The notes: generated by a model from the letters alone, not told the origin. Numbered from the stretch's first letter, positions 1 through 12,987 are shown. The stretch is 64,000 nucleotides of DNA from Hoplostethus atlanticus (GCA_034670405.1 JAXDDX010000010.1:6731501-6795500), one strand, 5' to 3'. Program-made: numbers and translations.

Positions 1-18
1 ACATCAGAGGGAGGGAGT

Positions 19-19
<1 letters not shown>

Positions 20-110
<91 letters not shown>
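20..110. repeat. (TG)n microsatellite
   Basis: An uninterrupted TG dinucleotide run of about 91 bp. It is flanked on both sides by a similar gagggagtgg segment. It lies in what would be rhpn2 intron 1. Confidence 0.97.
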
Positions 111-112
<2 letters not shown>

Positions 113-2339
113 GGAGGGAGTGGTTTGTGAGTGATACCAACCATAGCACGATGTTCTGTTTGTAATGCTTTTTAATATCACAATGAACACTGTGAAACTT
201 CAACCCATGTCTGTAGCAGCGACACCATCTGATCACTAGCTTTAGCGTTCTGTTTCGTCAAGATATAAATAGGTTTGGTCCATTAGTGTATGTTGTCGGT
301 CTGCAACTTTTGTTTGTGTTGTTGCTGCCGTCTTTAATGCTGAAATACCTGCGAGTCGTCACTGACCACTCAGATGTTTCACAGGTATTTCACTACGTGG
401 TAGCCTGGTCAACATTTCCATTTAACCTTTATTTACACTGACGGTGTCTACATCACCTTGCTCTGCCACACGGGTAATCGAACCCGCCGACCCCAGCAGT
501 GTTAGTGCCTTTCTCTGAATCAACACAGCCTTTCACCGTGAGCCCATAAGAAGCTGCATTAGAGCAGGACACTGACCTGTCCAGTCTATTATCACATCCA
601 CAGAGCAAGTCACTCTACTGTTGTACAACGAAGGCTTCATAAAGAACATGTGGAGCAATGATTCATGGGACAGTCGGGTTATACAACTGGTAATTAAGGC
701 TGGCAAGGAGCCAGAGAGAGGCTTCAGCCACGACCCAGTTATGGCAGCAGAATGGACTCCCCATTCCTTATTCTCCTTAAAACTACACCAAGTCAATATT
801 AGACACCTACCCTGGCCATGAAAAGAGACCAACCAGGTGGATCCATGTGAGACCTGTGATCCCTTTGATTGATTTCACCCATTAAATCCTCTTCAATCAT
901 GGTGGAGAAATTGATAACTTGAGGAGATAGGAAAGCAAGCCTTGCCTTGAGAGAGTTGAGACATTGATTGTGCAAAAGGGGGCGTGCATCCATACTAGGA
1001 AAGTGGTCGTAATATTTTGTACACTCAGTGGTTTTCTGCGTTTGGATATTTGGCCACTGTCTGATCTCTCATTTGTCTCTCTCCAATATAAACCCTGCCG
1101 TGGGGATTTAACTGTGTTTCCAACTTGAGAGAGCTGAGCTGGTCTCTCTGAACCAGGACACATGTTGTCAATTTGTCTCTGTGGTTTGGCTGAAGCGCGG
1201 CCTCAGGCCAGATGCTACGTCAATGCACTCGCTGGCCGAGGAGGAGAAGGAGGGGAAACATGCCGATTCTGCTTTTTATTCTGCCATTTTTCCATCCTGC
1301 AGCCGTCCAGTCGGACCACGGCCAGCTGGAGGTGAAACAGGGGAGGCTTGGGAACACTCCGAAAAAAAGGTGCATTTTATATTTTTGACAAAAAGCTCCA
1401 GCCCCAGAGTGGAGGAAGCCCTGAACCATGGCAGATCCCTGGATTATTGGCCGACCCAGCGAGGCCTCATTTTCACCAAAGAGGGGGAGAGAAAGAGGAA
1501 AGGAAAGACGCTCTTGGCTCCACTTAGCTCAAATTTGACCAAACTGTTTCCAAATTGCAAATCTCTTGAACGTTACACAATCATGAGAATGTAGTTAGTC
1601 ATTGCCCTGCGGTTTCAGAGAATGTGCAAGCCTCTTCATACTGAGAAGGGGTCCCACGATGAAAATAAAGAGTCCTGATTGTTAGAGATTGGGCATGAGA
1701 GAGAGAGAGAGGAGGGGGGGGGGGGGGGGTAGGCCCTGCAGTGTGTTCAACAATAAGAAAGTACACAGTTTATGATAGAGGTATGAGACTCTAGTTTCAC
1801 CCATCATCCCCTGCAGCAGAGCCACACCCTGGCTCCCATTGGCCTGTTTAAGGACACAGGAAGTGCAGCAAAAAGCCTAAATCCAGACAGCGTTCAGATG
1901 GGGATTCAGGGGGATTGGAGGATACAAAGGCCCTCTTCAGTTGCCCATCTAAACATGCTTGGCTATAAAAACACCGGCTGAGGACACCAGAACAAATATG
2001 TGGTAGGACTAGACGTGGCCCACAGCAAGGGCGGCCCAGGAACACAGTAAGCACACATTAGATAATGGCTCAACCACGGCCAAAGTCCATTTCCCATAGA
2101 CTCAAACTAGGCAACAACACGACTCTGCAGACCAACAGAGCTTTAAAAAGGCACAGTCGCAGGCACATAAGACGCAGAAGTGGTCGGAGAGGTTTCTCTG
2201 CTGGTTCTGATGCACTAAATGCTAATTACCTTGAGGATGGGAACTGTAGCAGGACCTGCTCACTAATCTACATGATGAACGGGCTTCATCTTCAACAGAT
2301 AAAGGCAGGGAAAACAATTTAGATAACCTCCCACTCCCA

Positions 2340-2455
2340 TTTACATTACATTTAGCTGACGCTGTCATCCAGAGTGGAGGTCAACAGTAGAACATCACCA
2401 ACATTACAAGCAACCAGTAGTAAGGAGGTCAAGGGTCAGGGCCTTACTGCCCTGT
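2340..2455 (+). repeat. interspersed repeat with TTTAGCTGACGCT head and AGGTCAAGGGTCA tail
   Basis: The segment starts with the fish-typical (cat)TTAGCTGACGCT..ATCCAGAGTG motif and ends in AGGTCAAGGGTCA at 2426-2438. The same order of blocks recurs inverted at about 23521-23640. The tail alone recurs at 19384-19396 and 26437-26456. I take it as a family of old mobile-element copies and do not know its repository name. Confidence 0.6.
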
Positions 2456-2666
2456 GACGAAAGAAAGATCATAAGAGTGAAGTGCTGGGAAGATAAACAG
2501 AATGAGAACCAGGAGGAGGTATAGAAGTGATGTATGAGGTATGAGCTGTGAGTCACCATCACACACCCCTGTTAACACCCAGCAGGGAACAGACACTGGT
2601 AACATATTGCAGGATGTTTGGTTACTACAGCCCAATGGCCACTATCAGTCCAGCTATTCTGGGACT

Positions 2667-2667
<1 letters not shown>

Positions 2668-2714
<47 letters not shown>
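2668..2714. repeat. (AC)n microsatellite
   Basis: Perfect AC run of 47 bp. Confidence 0.97.
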
Positions 2715-2716
<2 letters not shown>

Positions 2717-3556
2717 GACACCTGAGGCTGACAGCGCTGTTTCTGCTGCTGTCGGTGACAGGTCGGGAGGTGTGATACTGTGGTCCTGCAGTATTTGTTG
2801 CTGCTGAACTTGTTCATATTTAGAAACCATGCTGTCTATAACAGTGAAAAATATCTGTGTGACAGTTTCCCACACTGCAAAATAAACATCTCACATACTG
2901 TGAAAAAACATTTCACACATACTTTCATTTTTGTGAAATGTGTTTCAAAATACACAAACACTGATTGATTAATTTATTTCTTTTCATAAATGCCATTTGC
3001 ATGTAAAACATATATTTTGGCAAATTGATGTATACTTTGTGTACACTTATGCATACTATATACTTGAAATTGATACTGATGATATGAAACATACTTTTGA
3101 ATTATACGGCAAAGGTATTTTTTCAATGTGGGTTGAAGGAGGCGGATTAGCAAATACATTTATACTGAAATGATATGAAATGTAACGTTTCTGACTGATG
3201 GTTCAGTTTGACATAGAGAGGAAGGAAACCGCCGACAACAAGCTGTTTCTAACGAAATCGCCTGATTTAAATGCCATCAGTATGTAACACAGTATAACAC
3301 ACATTTTATGGTCACCGAAAACACATACAGTTAAAATGAGGCTCCTGTCACAGACAAGTCACAAGACACGGCCCAACAAAGCACTGATTAAAAAACAAAG
3401 AGACAGACATTTTTTTCTAGTTTGTTATTTCCCGGTTTCAACTAGACAAAAATATTAAATATTATTGGGATACTGAGATCTCCCATATCATGCGTCGTAC
3501 AGATGTGTAATGTATTTTTCCATCACCAACATAAAGTAGATAATCTAAAAACTCAC

Positions 3557-3622
3557 CTTTTTGAAATAACTACTGTCTCCCCCGCTGTCTTTGATGCCGT
3601 TTGGTAAAATAGTGTCCGTCAT
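3557..3622 (-). CDS. rhpn2: rhophilin-2, first coding exon (partial gene)
   Basis: Read on the minus strand, an ATG at 3622 opens 22 codons, MTDTILPNGIKDSGGDSSYF then KK, followed directly by a perfect donor AAG|GTGAGT at 3557/3556. As I recall, human RHPN2 begins MTDALLPAAP.., then ..DGYFRK, and its next exon starts GCNPLAQ, so start, length and exon phase all match. Rhophilin-2 is a cytoplasmic Rho-GTPase effector with HR1, BRO1 and PDZ domains that acts on actin organisation; none of those domains lies in this exon. The rest of the gene is to the left of the window. RHPN2 is a neighbour of LRP3 and SLC7A10 in human, which supports the call. The exon is short, so the identification leans on synteny. 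Confidence 0.82.
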
Positions 3623-3900
3623 CCTAAAGGCACAGACTCGGCGCTTTTTGAAAGAATCTCAGAGAAAAGGAGCAATTTAATTTAAAGCAGGTTGCTGCTG
3701 TTCAACAGGTGAGTCTTTTCTCCGCACTATCAGTCTGTCTGTTCTGACTCCACTAAACAGAACCAGGGTTTTTTTCTAGGAGAAAACTCCGCCCCGAGGA
3801 AAAGGAGAGAAGACGGGGACGGGGACTGGGTGGTGCGTTCAAAACCTGTGGGAATAAACACCTCACCGGGCTAGTGCTGCATTCATGTCATATGGGAAAG
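3623..3900 (-). promoter_or_regulatory. rhpn2: probable rhpn2 5' UTR and promoter region
   Basis: This lies directly upstream, on the minus strand, of the rhpn2 start codon. It contains a moderately GC-rich stretch (about 3770-3870) with repeated gggacgggga-type motifs on the plus strand. No TATA box is obvious. Placement is by position only. Confidence 0.35.
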
Positions 3901-4400
3901 AAGTGAAGACACGAGCTTCCTGAGAGAAAAAACGTACACCTTAGCTTTTAGCTGGGAAATGCTACTGTGGAAAAAGGAAATATCTGTGGTCACGTGTAGG
4001 GAGTGATATATTGGTAATTTGTTGATCACAACTCTTAAAATATCATAGCAGGACACAGCTATGCTGGATTTTTCATTTCAGGTTTGCTGTAATGCCGCAT
4101 TTAGATCATTTTGAATTTACTGTAAAAAAACAACAACTGTAAACTGTAAAAACTGCCATTCACAAAAAAACATTCACGTCAGCCTCCTAGTGGTAATTAA
4201 AAGAAGGACATGTGTGATTTTTTTATGAGCTCCAATAAACTCCCACTTGTCACAAATTGTGGAAGTGTGTCAACACAAGCAGGAAACATGGCAACGAATA
4301 GACCAGTGTCAGTAGTGCAAGGTAATACAAATCTAAATTATCAGTTATATTCACAATAAGCAATTAACTCCTCTGTAATTATAATAGGATTATCCATACT
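3901..4400. other. intergenic, nothing recognised
   Basis: AT-rich sequence with short A runs between the rhpn2 promoter side and the LINE relic. No coding, RNA or repeat feature can be supported by eye. Confidence 0.4.
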
Positions 4401-4404
4401 CGTT

Positions 4405-4490
4405 TATTCCTATTCAGGGTCACAGGGAGGGTGGAGCCTATCCCAGCATGCATTGGGCAGAAGGCAGGGAAACACCCTGGAGCCCAAACA
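4405..4490 (+). repeat. fragment of a common fish interspersed repeat
   Basis: The stretch reads tattcagggtcacaggg, then gcctatcccagcatgcattggg, then aggcagggaaacaccctgg. This order is widespread in fish genomes, and a second, longer copy follows the same order at about 8215-8390. It abuts the LINE relic that begins at 4491. Confidence 0.55.
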
Positions 4491-5058
4491 CATGCAGATG
4501 ATACCCAGCTATATATTTCAGTCATACCAGATGATCTCAGTCCTAATGATACCCTTACTAGCTGTATCACAGACATTAATACATGGATGGTGCATAACTT
4601 CCTAGTGCTTGCGGCTACCTGTGTTAACTCTTTAAAACAATGTAATGTTATGAAAGGCAATACCTAAGCAGCAATAACTACATTTACCTGATCAAAACCT
4701 TGTAGCTGCACAAGACCACTACACAGATGGAATCAATGCCTCTCGTAGCACCCACAATTGATCAGAATAGAGCGCCCCATCAACCAAGTGGCTTACAGTG
4801 TGAACGCCCAGTAATGCGTACTTTTATCACCAGCAGGCTTGATTATTGTAACGCTCTTCTCTCTGGGCTTCCCAAAAATTCAATAGGACAGAATGCTGCT
4901 GCCAGTGTTTTAACCAGAACCAGGTAGGTAGCACAGACTATGCCTATTTTAAAGTCTCTACACTTGTTGTCAGTTGATGTCATATGAAGCACATTGCACT
5001 GTATTTTATTGTATGAAATGCGCTATATAAATAAAGACTGATTGATTGATTGGTTGAC

Positions 5059-5095
<37 letters not shown>

Positions 5096-5100
5096 AATTG
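4491..5100 (+). mobile_element. truncated L2-like LINE, 3' part with (GATT)n tail
   Basis: Translation gives the reverse-transcriptase motif ADDTQLYISV followed by PDDLSPND and a TDINTWM segment. After a degraded stretch comes SRLDYCNALLSGLP and then QNAAASVLTRTR, both typical of the C-terminal part of L2/CR1-type LINE polyproteins in fish. The element ends in gaaatgcgctatataaataaa and then a tandem GATT tail from about 5035 to 5098, the usual 3' end of this group. Between the two peptide blocks the reading frame is broken and sequence is missing, so it is dead. It is 5'-truncated, and the clade within L2/CR1/Rex is not resolved. Confidence 0.85.
5035..5098. repeat. (GATT)n tandem repeat
   Basis: Tetranucleotide GATT repeats with a few interruptions forming the 3' tail of the LINE relic. 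Confidence 0.9.
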
Positions 5101-5498
5101 TGGAGATGAATTAAAGGTATAAACACAAATTACTAAATTACTTAAATATATAAAAAAGAAACATATGCACCATGAAATATAAAGGATAATTATATAAAAT
5201 AGATCAATACAGTAAGAAGCAATAAAAAGATGTACATTGAAATTGACGCTCCCTCTGGTTGCGTGACAACAGTGATGAGTCGAGCTGAGCAGGCTGGTTC
5301 AAGGCCGCTGAGGCCACATCCTGATTGTGTTGATTGCTGGTTGAATTCCTGGAAAGACGAAGCATTCCACTTATCCCAGTCCGAGAGGGCCGTGGGCAAA
5401 CTGGATGCTGCTTGAGTGTAACGACAGAAACCAACAATGTAAAAAAAACAGAACATTTTTATTTCCATACAGTCTCCCTTATACTGGCTCTAGGACTG

Positions 5499-5790
5499 CT
5501 AGTCTTTATTTCTCCAAGGAAGGTTCACCGAGCTCCATACTCTATTTCAGCCCCACCTTGCCCAGTAAAACCACAGTTTTCTACTGTTGGCTACTGGGAG
5601 CTGACCAGTACAAGTCTTGAATGAACAGCTGCACCGTGGCAATTTGGGGTTACGTGCCTTGCTCAAGGCCACCTAAACAGTAATTGTTGATGGAGGGGAG
5701 ATAGGGGAGTTTCTACCAATATTTTTTCCATCTGCTGGAAGGATTTGAACTACCCACATGCCAGTTCGTTTCCCTCTGAGCTCAAACAGC
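5499..5790 (+). repeat. interspersed repeat family R1, copy 1
   Basis: Blocks in order: a tttatttctccaaggaaggt start, gttcaccgagctcca, a tgggagctgaccagtacaa block, a cttgctcaaggccacct block, then gttgatggaggggaga and a tail with tttgaactaccca. The same blocks recur at 7580-8185 (interrupted), 26570-26740, 32812-33045, 37190-37362 and 58545-58700. It is noncoding and probably a nonautonomous mobile element. Confidence 0.7.
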
Positions 5791-7329
5791 AGGACCAGTC
5801 TGCTTGTTTCTGGCTGGGTTTCTTCCTGGTTATGAAAGAGGTGGTTATTAATGTCAAGAGAGGATTATGGGTAGTCAGTCAACCCGGGTGTAAAGTCAGG
5901 GGATAGGGGGAGGGGCATGTCAACAACGGCACGTTTCATATCCTCTTTGGTCGTATTGTTGTAACCAGGCCAGTCCTGTCTGTGTCTGGGACATTTCTGG
6001 ATCTAAACCCAGACAAAGACTTTTACCACTGAAACATTTTGGTTTCAAACATTTTGGTTTCAAACATCATTGAGCATCTTTTATTCTCCAAGGGTGACTT
6101 TTATTGATCACTTTGATTCATACACCTTAGAGGAGCTTCATGGTTGGAACATTTTCTGCCCTCTGGGACATTTCTACACTGTCACAATGAAAAAGTTGAG
6201 AAAACTCAAAATGTCAAGGAAACACGTTGCACTCGATTTGTAAGTCTCCTCAACTTTTGACCCTGGTAGTTAACCTTATTTACATGAATGAGTTTGGTCA
6301 TGTGTGCTGCCAACTAGATTATTTATTATTAGATGTTCTTGTTGAGCTAATACACTGACAACCAAGTAAACTTACAAAAGTAGATGAGGGCCATTTATTT
6401 CTATTTCTGAGCACACTAAGCTAATCACAAAGAAACAGCTACTTGGTTGAAATGAGTTTATTCCAACTGGTAACTAGCAAACAGTAACATTTGGTTTTGA
6501 ACATGAGAGAGTACAATTGAGGCAAATGTTTGTCAAAACCATCAATTAAGGTAGGAGCCCTTCAGTTAAAACATCAATGCACATAATGTGACATTGTACA
6601 AAATGTTTACATTCAACAGCATAAAGTAAAGCAATATCTTGAAAAGCTTTCTTGAAGCCCTGTAGTGTGTGCTTGTGTGCTTGCTTCCAGTGGGAGTGGA
6701 AGTCAAACATTCTCTAAGTGCTTTTTCCTGCACCGTAAAGACGTTGCCAATATGTAGCGCAGAGCTTCAGTGATATGTTTTTAAAAAACAAACAAAACAG
6801 TCTAAAATTCAGAGCCTTTTGCCTTGTGCTTGGCAACCACCTACAGCTCAACATTGCATATGAGCAAGAGCCACTTCACTGTTAGCGAACAAGCCTTAAA
6901 TGCTGCAGGAGACATGTTGAAAGGCCAATAGTTAAAACATCCACAAACTGCACAACACTGGAAAAACTGACAACAATGTAAATGCAACAATGTAAGTAAA
7001 TGATCTTAAATTCAAACAGTCCACACAAATGTGCAAATAGTACATAGATTATATAAATATAACTAAATTATAGGTATTACAATGAACTGGACGGTTGGTT
7101 TAGAAGATTTTAAATGCCTCTAGTTAGTTTATTAAACAACTTTTGAAATAATTTAGACTGAATTCGTAGCGTATTAAATAACTGCTCTGAGGGTTTTACA
7201 TTGACTGACACCTAGAAATGATGATTAATGTTTCCATCTGAGGAAACAGGTGGAACTGGTCTTGAAGCGCAGAGGAGAAGTGTTTGTGACTATCCTACTT
7301 TTAGTTTGACCTGAATATCATCACACGTC

Positions 7330-7372
7330 AGACAGACAGATAGACAGACAGACAGACAGATAGACAGACAGA
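7330..7372. repeat. (GACA)n/(GATA) microsatellite
   Basis: Tetranucleotide GACA repeats with two GATA variants. Confidence 0.95.
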
Positions 7373-7579
7373 TGGGGTTGGTGATCCTCTACTCTGTCTC
7401 TATGAGTTACTCAGTGACAGACCGAAGAAATGGATGGATCTTAGTTTTGCCTTCCTGTCCTTTCCTCTGCTGTTAGCTGTTTGGAATATAACAACATGAT
7501 GTTGGCAAAATGTCTGACATTTACATTTTAGTCATGTATCTGATGTTCTTATCCAGTGCAGTTCATAGTGAATGTAACT

Positions 7580-8185
7580 TCTACTGAGCAGCTCTACTGA
7601 AGCAGTTGGGTGTTACTTTTGATCAAGAGCACCTTGACAGTGGTTGTTGAGGGAAGGGTGTCGTGGAAAATTGCCTGTAAGCACTCAGAAGTCTTGAAAT
7701 AATACACAAAACACTGACAGGTTAAAGTATAAAATATATTGTATACAGATATATTGGAGAGAAATATCTTGAAACAGGCCCTACAGAAAGTCAAAATCTC
7801 TCTATGCTCTCTCTCACTGAAAATCAACTAACTACACTCTTTATAGTTTCTTTGGAAACAAAGAGGTCTCTCATGATTGGTTCTCCAAACTAAGACCATA
7901 TGGTTCATCCTATGAACCATCTCCACATAGCAGTGATCTGGTCAAGGTCAGATTTATGACTTCCTTGTAGGGCCTCACTTGCTCACTGTGCAATACACAG
8001 ACACAAGTTCATGGCACACGACACAGTATCAGACACAAAATAATAACTAATAAATGATAAATGATAAATTCTAGCATTCTGTGCTAATTTACTTTCACAA
8101 GGGAGAGCGTTATTCATTCACTTTTACCCGCCCCTATTTTCCCAGCTGGTGGGAAAATTTCACCAGCGACCTTCCCAGCAAACAT
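7580..8185 (+). repeat. interspersed repeat family R1, copy 2, split by a solo LTR
   Basis: The left part (7580-7658) carries the gagcagctctactg, agagcaccttgaca and gttgttgagggaaggg blocks. The right part (8100-8185) resumes with agggagagcgttattcattc and a cccagctggtgggaaaattt block. Joined across the gap, the order equals the intact copy at 58545-58700, so the intervening 441 bp are a later insertion. Confidence 0.75.
7659..8099. mobile_element. solo LTR (441 bp) with AGGG target duplication
   Basis: The segment begins TGTCGTGGAAAATT and ends ..TTTCACA, so it has canonical TG..CA ends. It is flanked on both sides by AGGG (7655-7658 and 8100-8103), a 4-bp target-site duplication. It interrupts a recognisable repeat whose two halves rejoin cleanly when it is removed. 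There is no coding sequence inside and no second LTR nearby, so this is what remains after recombination between the two LTRs of a retroelement. Gypsy-like or endogenous-retroviral origin cannot be decided from the LTR alone. Orientation is not assigned. Confidence 0.72.
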
Positions 8186-8214
8186 TTATTAATTTTCTTC
8201 ACCTGCTTGTTTGT

Positions 8215-8390
8215 TGTCCTATCCCAGCATACACTGGGGGAAAGTTAGGGAAACAGGTTGTACAGGTTGCCAGTCCATCACAGGGCTAACAGTCATACAC
8301 ACACAACCACACTCAACCTATGGGTAAATGAGAATCTCCAGTCCACCCACTGTGAAGTGGCAGTGCTAACTACTGAGCCATAGCGCCACC
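8215..8390. repeat. common fish interspersed repeat
   Basis: The order is atcccagcatacactgggg, then a gttgccagtccatcacaggg block, a run of cacacacaaccacactcaac, and finally cactgagccatagcgcc. It resembles the frequent fish repeat ending in a tRNA-like ggcgc-ccatgg-ctcagt head read on the opposite strand. A shorter copy is at 4405-4490. Confidence 0.55.
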
Positions 8391-8399
8391 ACTATTTCA

Positions 8400-11300
8400 C
8401 ATACCTGACACAATTCAAGTTACAGTGAGAGGCAGAGAAGAGCAACAATGGAATTCTAGTTTGCAGAGCCAAAAACAATCAAACCCCAAAAGAGACGAAT
8501 GCTTTGGTGAAAGCTATTCTTGCCGAAACACGCTAGTCTTTCATGGTGTGAGCCTCAATAAGGAAATGCGAGTATGGTATCAGTGCAATGAGCGGAAAGC
8601 TGGTTTAAAAAATAAAAGCCTCTTTGTGCCTGTCAGTGTCATGCATGTAAATTAAATGTAAACCATGTGCACACAACATATTTAGGTTTGTCCATTCAGA
8701 ACGGCTGCTATCATGCATGGGTGAAAATGTCAGTTTGCTGTTGTGGGTGAAATCTGGTGGCTTCCATTGTTTGCATTGTTTCAGATTAATGAACCAAATA
8801 GAGGAGACAAAGTCCATTTCAAATAGTAATTTGACCCCATTCTGGTGCAGAATATGAATTCAGTATCTAGAGTGTGTCTGTCTCCATATTCAACCCTGTG
8901 TATTTTAAAAATGAAATTTACAATGAAATTTAAAAAAAAAAAAATTAAAGTTGAAAGAAAGATGAAACTTGATTGACTTGACTTGAATCAACCCAAGTTG
9001 GATCGTTGTAGTAACAAAGAACATGATAAAGACAAAAACACAGGAATTAAAGATACAGTGTCCGCATGATGCAACATGGTTCCTATTGGCTAGAAAGAAA
9101 TATGTTAAAATATGTTAGTTTCTTGTCATGTCCCTCCTAGACTCCCATACATGTCCACATTTCAGCAGAGGGGTCAGAGGTCAGGGGCAGGTAGGGGTTC
9201 ATTGTCTTGCTCGAGGGCACTTCGACAGGGATGGACACATTTATAAAGCAGAGCTCAGTACGGCTGGTTGGTGAGGAAAACTTTTTTTTTGTTATGATCA
9301 GATCCTCTTTACAGATAGCAATAGCGTATGCAGCATTAATCCAGTTCATTCGGGTTGCACACACACACACACTATCTATTGTTGTACAGAACTGTATTGA
9401 CCACTAGATGGCAGCAACTGTCCACTCATTTTGAATCACTGGAGTTTCTATTTTTTTTTCCCACCACATAATTCTGCATAGTTACATTCAAAATAATGAA
9501 TTTGTCACTGAACCATCATACATTTATGAATCAGTTTGAAACGGTACCTCGCATTGCAAGATATTATGAGTTGAATAATGTTGTTGCACATTTCTGTAAA
9601 AAAAAAAGACACCACCAAATTAGGTTTGTCAGGAGAGGAGAAATGAAAAGAAATAAAGTTAAAGGTGCAATAAGTCAGGGCAGCTCTCGGTCTGTCTCAC
9701 AAAGCAAGATCAGTGGGTTAGTGAGTTGAGTGGGCTTAACCCTGGCGTTTCAGTCTTGTGACAGGGGCTCAGTTTTTACATCACCGTTGTACCACATGGG
9801 TGGATTACCATTGTAACTTGGGCTGCACACCTAACCTGCTCCAGACCAGGTTATGTTCAGGCCATCAGATCCAAAACGGATTAAAAGCCCGCCTCCTCAC
9901 CAATCAGCTACCCGGAAAAATGGCATCACCATTCCCAGAGGATACTGTGGACTTTTTAAAATAACCTTTATAGCAAGAATTGCATTTAGAAAGCCAGATA
10001 TGAAAAACACTCTGAAATGAACTGTACAGGGGATACTATTAAATTAACAGATAGCAAGAGGAGCTCTTCACAGGGCCATCAGAAGCCGTTTGCTTATGAT
10101 TATTATTAAATTAGAGATATAATAAATGTTTGTAAAGTTTCCAGGTTGCCCTCTCTACTATACAAGAGCGCTTATATCTCCTGTCATTCACACATGCACA
10201 CACTGGTTGGTCGCAGCCGGTGCTGGATCCAGAGAGAGCCAGTCCACTGACTCAACTCTCTCCTGGATCCAGCCTACGCCTCACCCACGCCCTCCCCCCA
10301 GTCTGCCACACTTACATTAGTTGAGTGTGGTTATCAATAATGAATGAAATATACTGTTGTGCACTGAGATACTGTATATGATCCTGAGAGTGACTGCTGC
10401 AATGTATTGCACCCTGATTCCCTCCAGCACAGCCCCGGGGAACATGAAGGGGACTTTGTGAATAGAAATCTTTCCCCAGCCTCAATGTGACGACACAATA
10501 CTGTACCAATGAAAAGAATGACCACTAAGCCTATTTACTCTACTCTAGCTGCATTTTCCCTCCAGCACTCCCTTCTAGCAGCAACTGTTAGTTTTTCCAC
10601 TGTTATGTTTTTGGATTAGTCAAATAGTTTGTTCTTCTTCAGAGGAAACCATAAATGTTAGTAATCCATGTCTTTACTTCAGTCTACTTGTAAGCAGTCT
10701 AATTGTCAGCAGCCTGCTTCACTGCTTTGATTGTTTTATTTGTTTATTTTTCTACTTTTTTGCTTATTTTTATGTTCTAGTTGTGTGCGTCTATATTTTT
10801 TAGTTATTATTTTACTATTACTATTTACCATTTATTTAGGCCCCAGGCGCTGTTATTTCTGGCTTTCAAAACTGAATTTTTTGAAAAACCCCACCCCACC
10901 TGCTCAGCAAAAAAGCCCTGTTAGCAGAACTATTCTCCCAGTGTTTTACATCTCGATGTATCATCTCTTCACTAGACGTTTCTGTTGGATCTCTGCTCTA
11001 ATTAGCTAGCTTTCTCATCTCCAGCCAGCACCGTGAGCTGTGCCCAGACCTGTTTAAGTTGTTGCAAATCCATGGCTGCTTGTTTTCACACATCGTTCTA
11101 GAAATGAACCAAACTCAGTTCAGTGGACCAAAAAGTGAACCAAGGGAAAAAGAGCTCGGTTCCTTTTGTCTCCACACTGGATGATCACTTGAAGGAAGAC
11201 TAGGTTCTTTTTCTAGTGTACTTGTGCTCTAATGGATCTCGGTACATTTTCCATTCACACTCTTTGGAACTCAGACCTTAACTATTGGTTGCAGTTAATA

Positions 11301-12400
11301 TTTCTACTTTAAATAGAAAGAAACAGAAAACCTTTTTTTTCAGGAAAAATATGTTTTTATGGAGGAAGTGGAAGACAGATGGAGGAAGTACGTAGCCGCT
11401 GTATGATGAGCATGGAGGGACTAAAACAAGCAAACCACAAAACGAACTGTAAACGAACCGCTCTCAGACGAGATGGTCTCAGGTCAGTTTGGTTCAGAGG
11501 GCCTGAGCTGAGTTCACTAACAACTTGTTTTGCTACTTCCAATGTGTGTTTTCTTTCATAAATTGATGACGAGCCACAACTTAACGTCTTCATTAAAAGG
11601 AAGTGAAAGTGAGGTCTGTCAAACGTGTTTCCTATGAACACACACACACACATTTGTTTCCATACTGATATAGGTCCTATTTTTGTCAGTTTGTTCCACT
11701 GCTGTTACTCTACACACCCTGCATACCTGCTGTAATTCATACATTTTCATACTTTTCATTCATATCTTGCTACATTCCAGTTTCCTTTCCTCCTCTAACC
11801 CTGTATCCTATTACTGTTTGGTGCTGCAACAGCCCAGATTGTCTGCATGGTCCCGTGGCCTAAATACTGTTTCAGAGGCTTTTCTACCCTGACAGGAATA
11901 CATTTCTGGGGGAAACATTGAATATTTGGATTTCTTTGTCATGAAAATGGTCACAATTTATAGATATTGGAATATCGGCACAAAATATCAGCTATCAGCA
12001 GCTTCAATCCAAAAATGTCGATATCGGCCTTCAGAAACTCACATCAGTTGAACCCTATATAGAGCCCTTCCTGTTAAGGGTGCAGTGAACTGAGGGTGCT
12101 TTGCCTTTCCGCTCATTTCTCTTCTCTTCACAACGGAGCACAAAGCCGATTGTAAGTGAACTGCTTCCCGGCTGCTTTTCAAAGGGCGGAGGGGGTACGG
12201 CGGTGAAAAACGGGCACCGGCGTTCAACCCCCGGCTCAACAGGAAGTGCCGAAACCCGACTGACCCTCCGCTGTGGGGTTGCTATGCAGCTCTGTTCCTC
12301 TACCGCAAGAACTCAAGCGTCCCCCGATAACAAATGATGTTTGGTGTGGGCAAACCATTAGAGCAGCCACTTCAGAAGCTCTACGGGCAAGAATAGATCA
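8400..12400. other. intergenic, no gene recognised
   Basis: Only short chance reading frames. Visible are a short repeat at about 9170-9240 with a ggtcagaggtcagggg and cttgctcgagggcacttc core, A- and T-runs, and otherwise unique-looking sequence. No promoter, RNA gene or coding exon could be supported. Confidence 0.4.
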
Positions 12401-12410
12401 AGGATGGGAT

Positions 12411-12604
<194 letters not shown>

Positions 12605-12692
12605 TAGGCCTAGTAAGACACGGAGGGTGATGTTATTTGTTCTTGGCTGTAAAAGTTGTGTTGAGTTCATGCCAAAGTTTAAATCAAAAGTT

Positions 12693-12940
12693 ACCTCCCT
12701 CCTTCCCTCCTTCCTCCCTCTTTACTTCCTTGTCTCCTCCCTCCACCTCTCATCCCTCCATTCCTCCCTCTCGACCTCTGACCTTCCGTGTCTCCTCCCT
12801 TTCCTTACTCCTCTTCCTTCCATCCTCTGTCCTTTCATCCCTCCTTTCCTACATGCCTCCTCATCTCATCCCTCCTTTCTCCCCTCCGTTCCTTGTCTCC
12901 TTCCTCCTTTCCTCCCTCCTTTCTTTCCTGACCTACACTT
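12693..12940. repeat. polypyrimidine (CTCC/TTCC)-rich tract
   Basis: About 250 bp in which the plus strand is almost entirely C and T with few purines, made of CTCC and TTCC units. It follows the GA array by about 90 bp. Confidence 0.9.
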
Positions 12941-12946
12941 CCTACC

Positions 12947-12948
<2 letters not shown>

Positions 12949-12984
<36 letters not shown>
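12949..12984. repeat. (AC)n microsatellite
   Basis: Perfect AC run of about 36 bp. Confidence 0.96.

Positions 12985-12987
<3 letters not shown>

Larger units (their letters stand above)
1..3556 (-). other. rhpn2: rhpn2 intron 1 (part)
   Basis: Sequence downstream, on the minus strand, of the rhpn2 first-exon donor. I see no further rhpn2 exon here; the expected next exon, starting with a GCNPLAQTGR-like peptide, was not found. The stretch holds the TG run at its left end, a G16 homopolymer at 1714-1729, an (AC)n run at 2668-2714 and a fish interspersed repeat at about 2340-2455. Confidence 0.6.
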
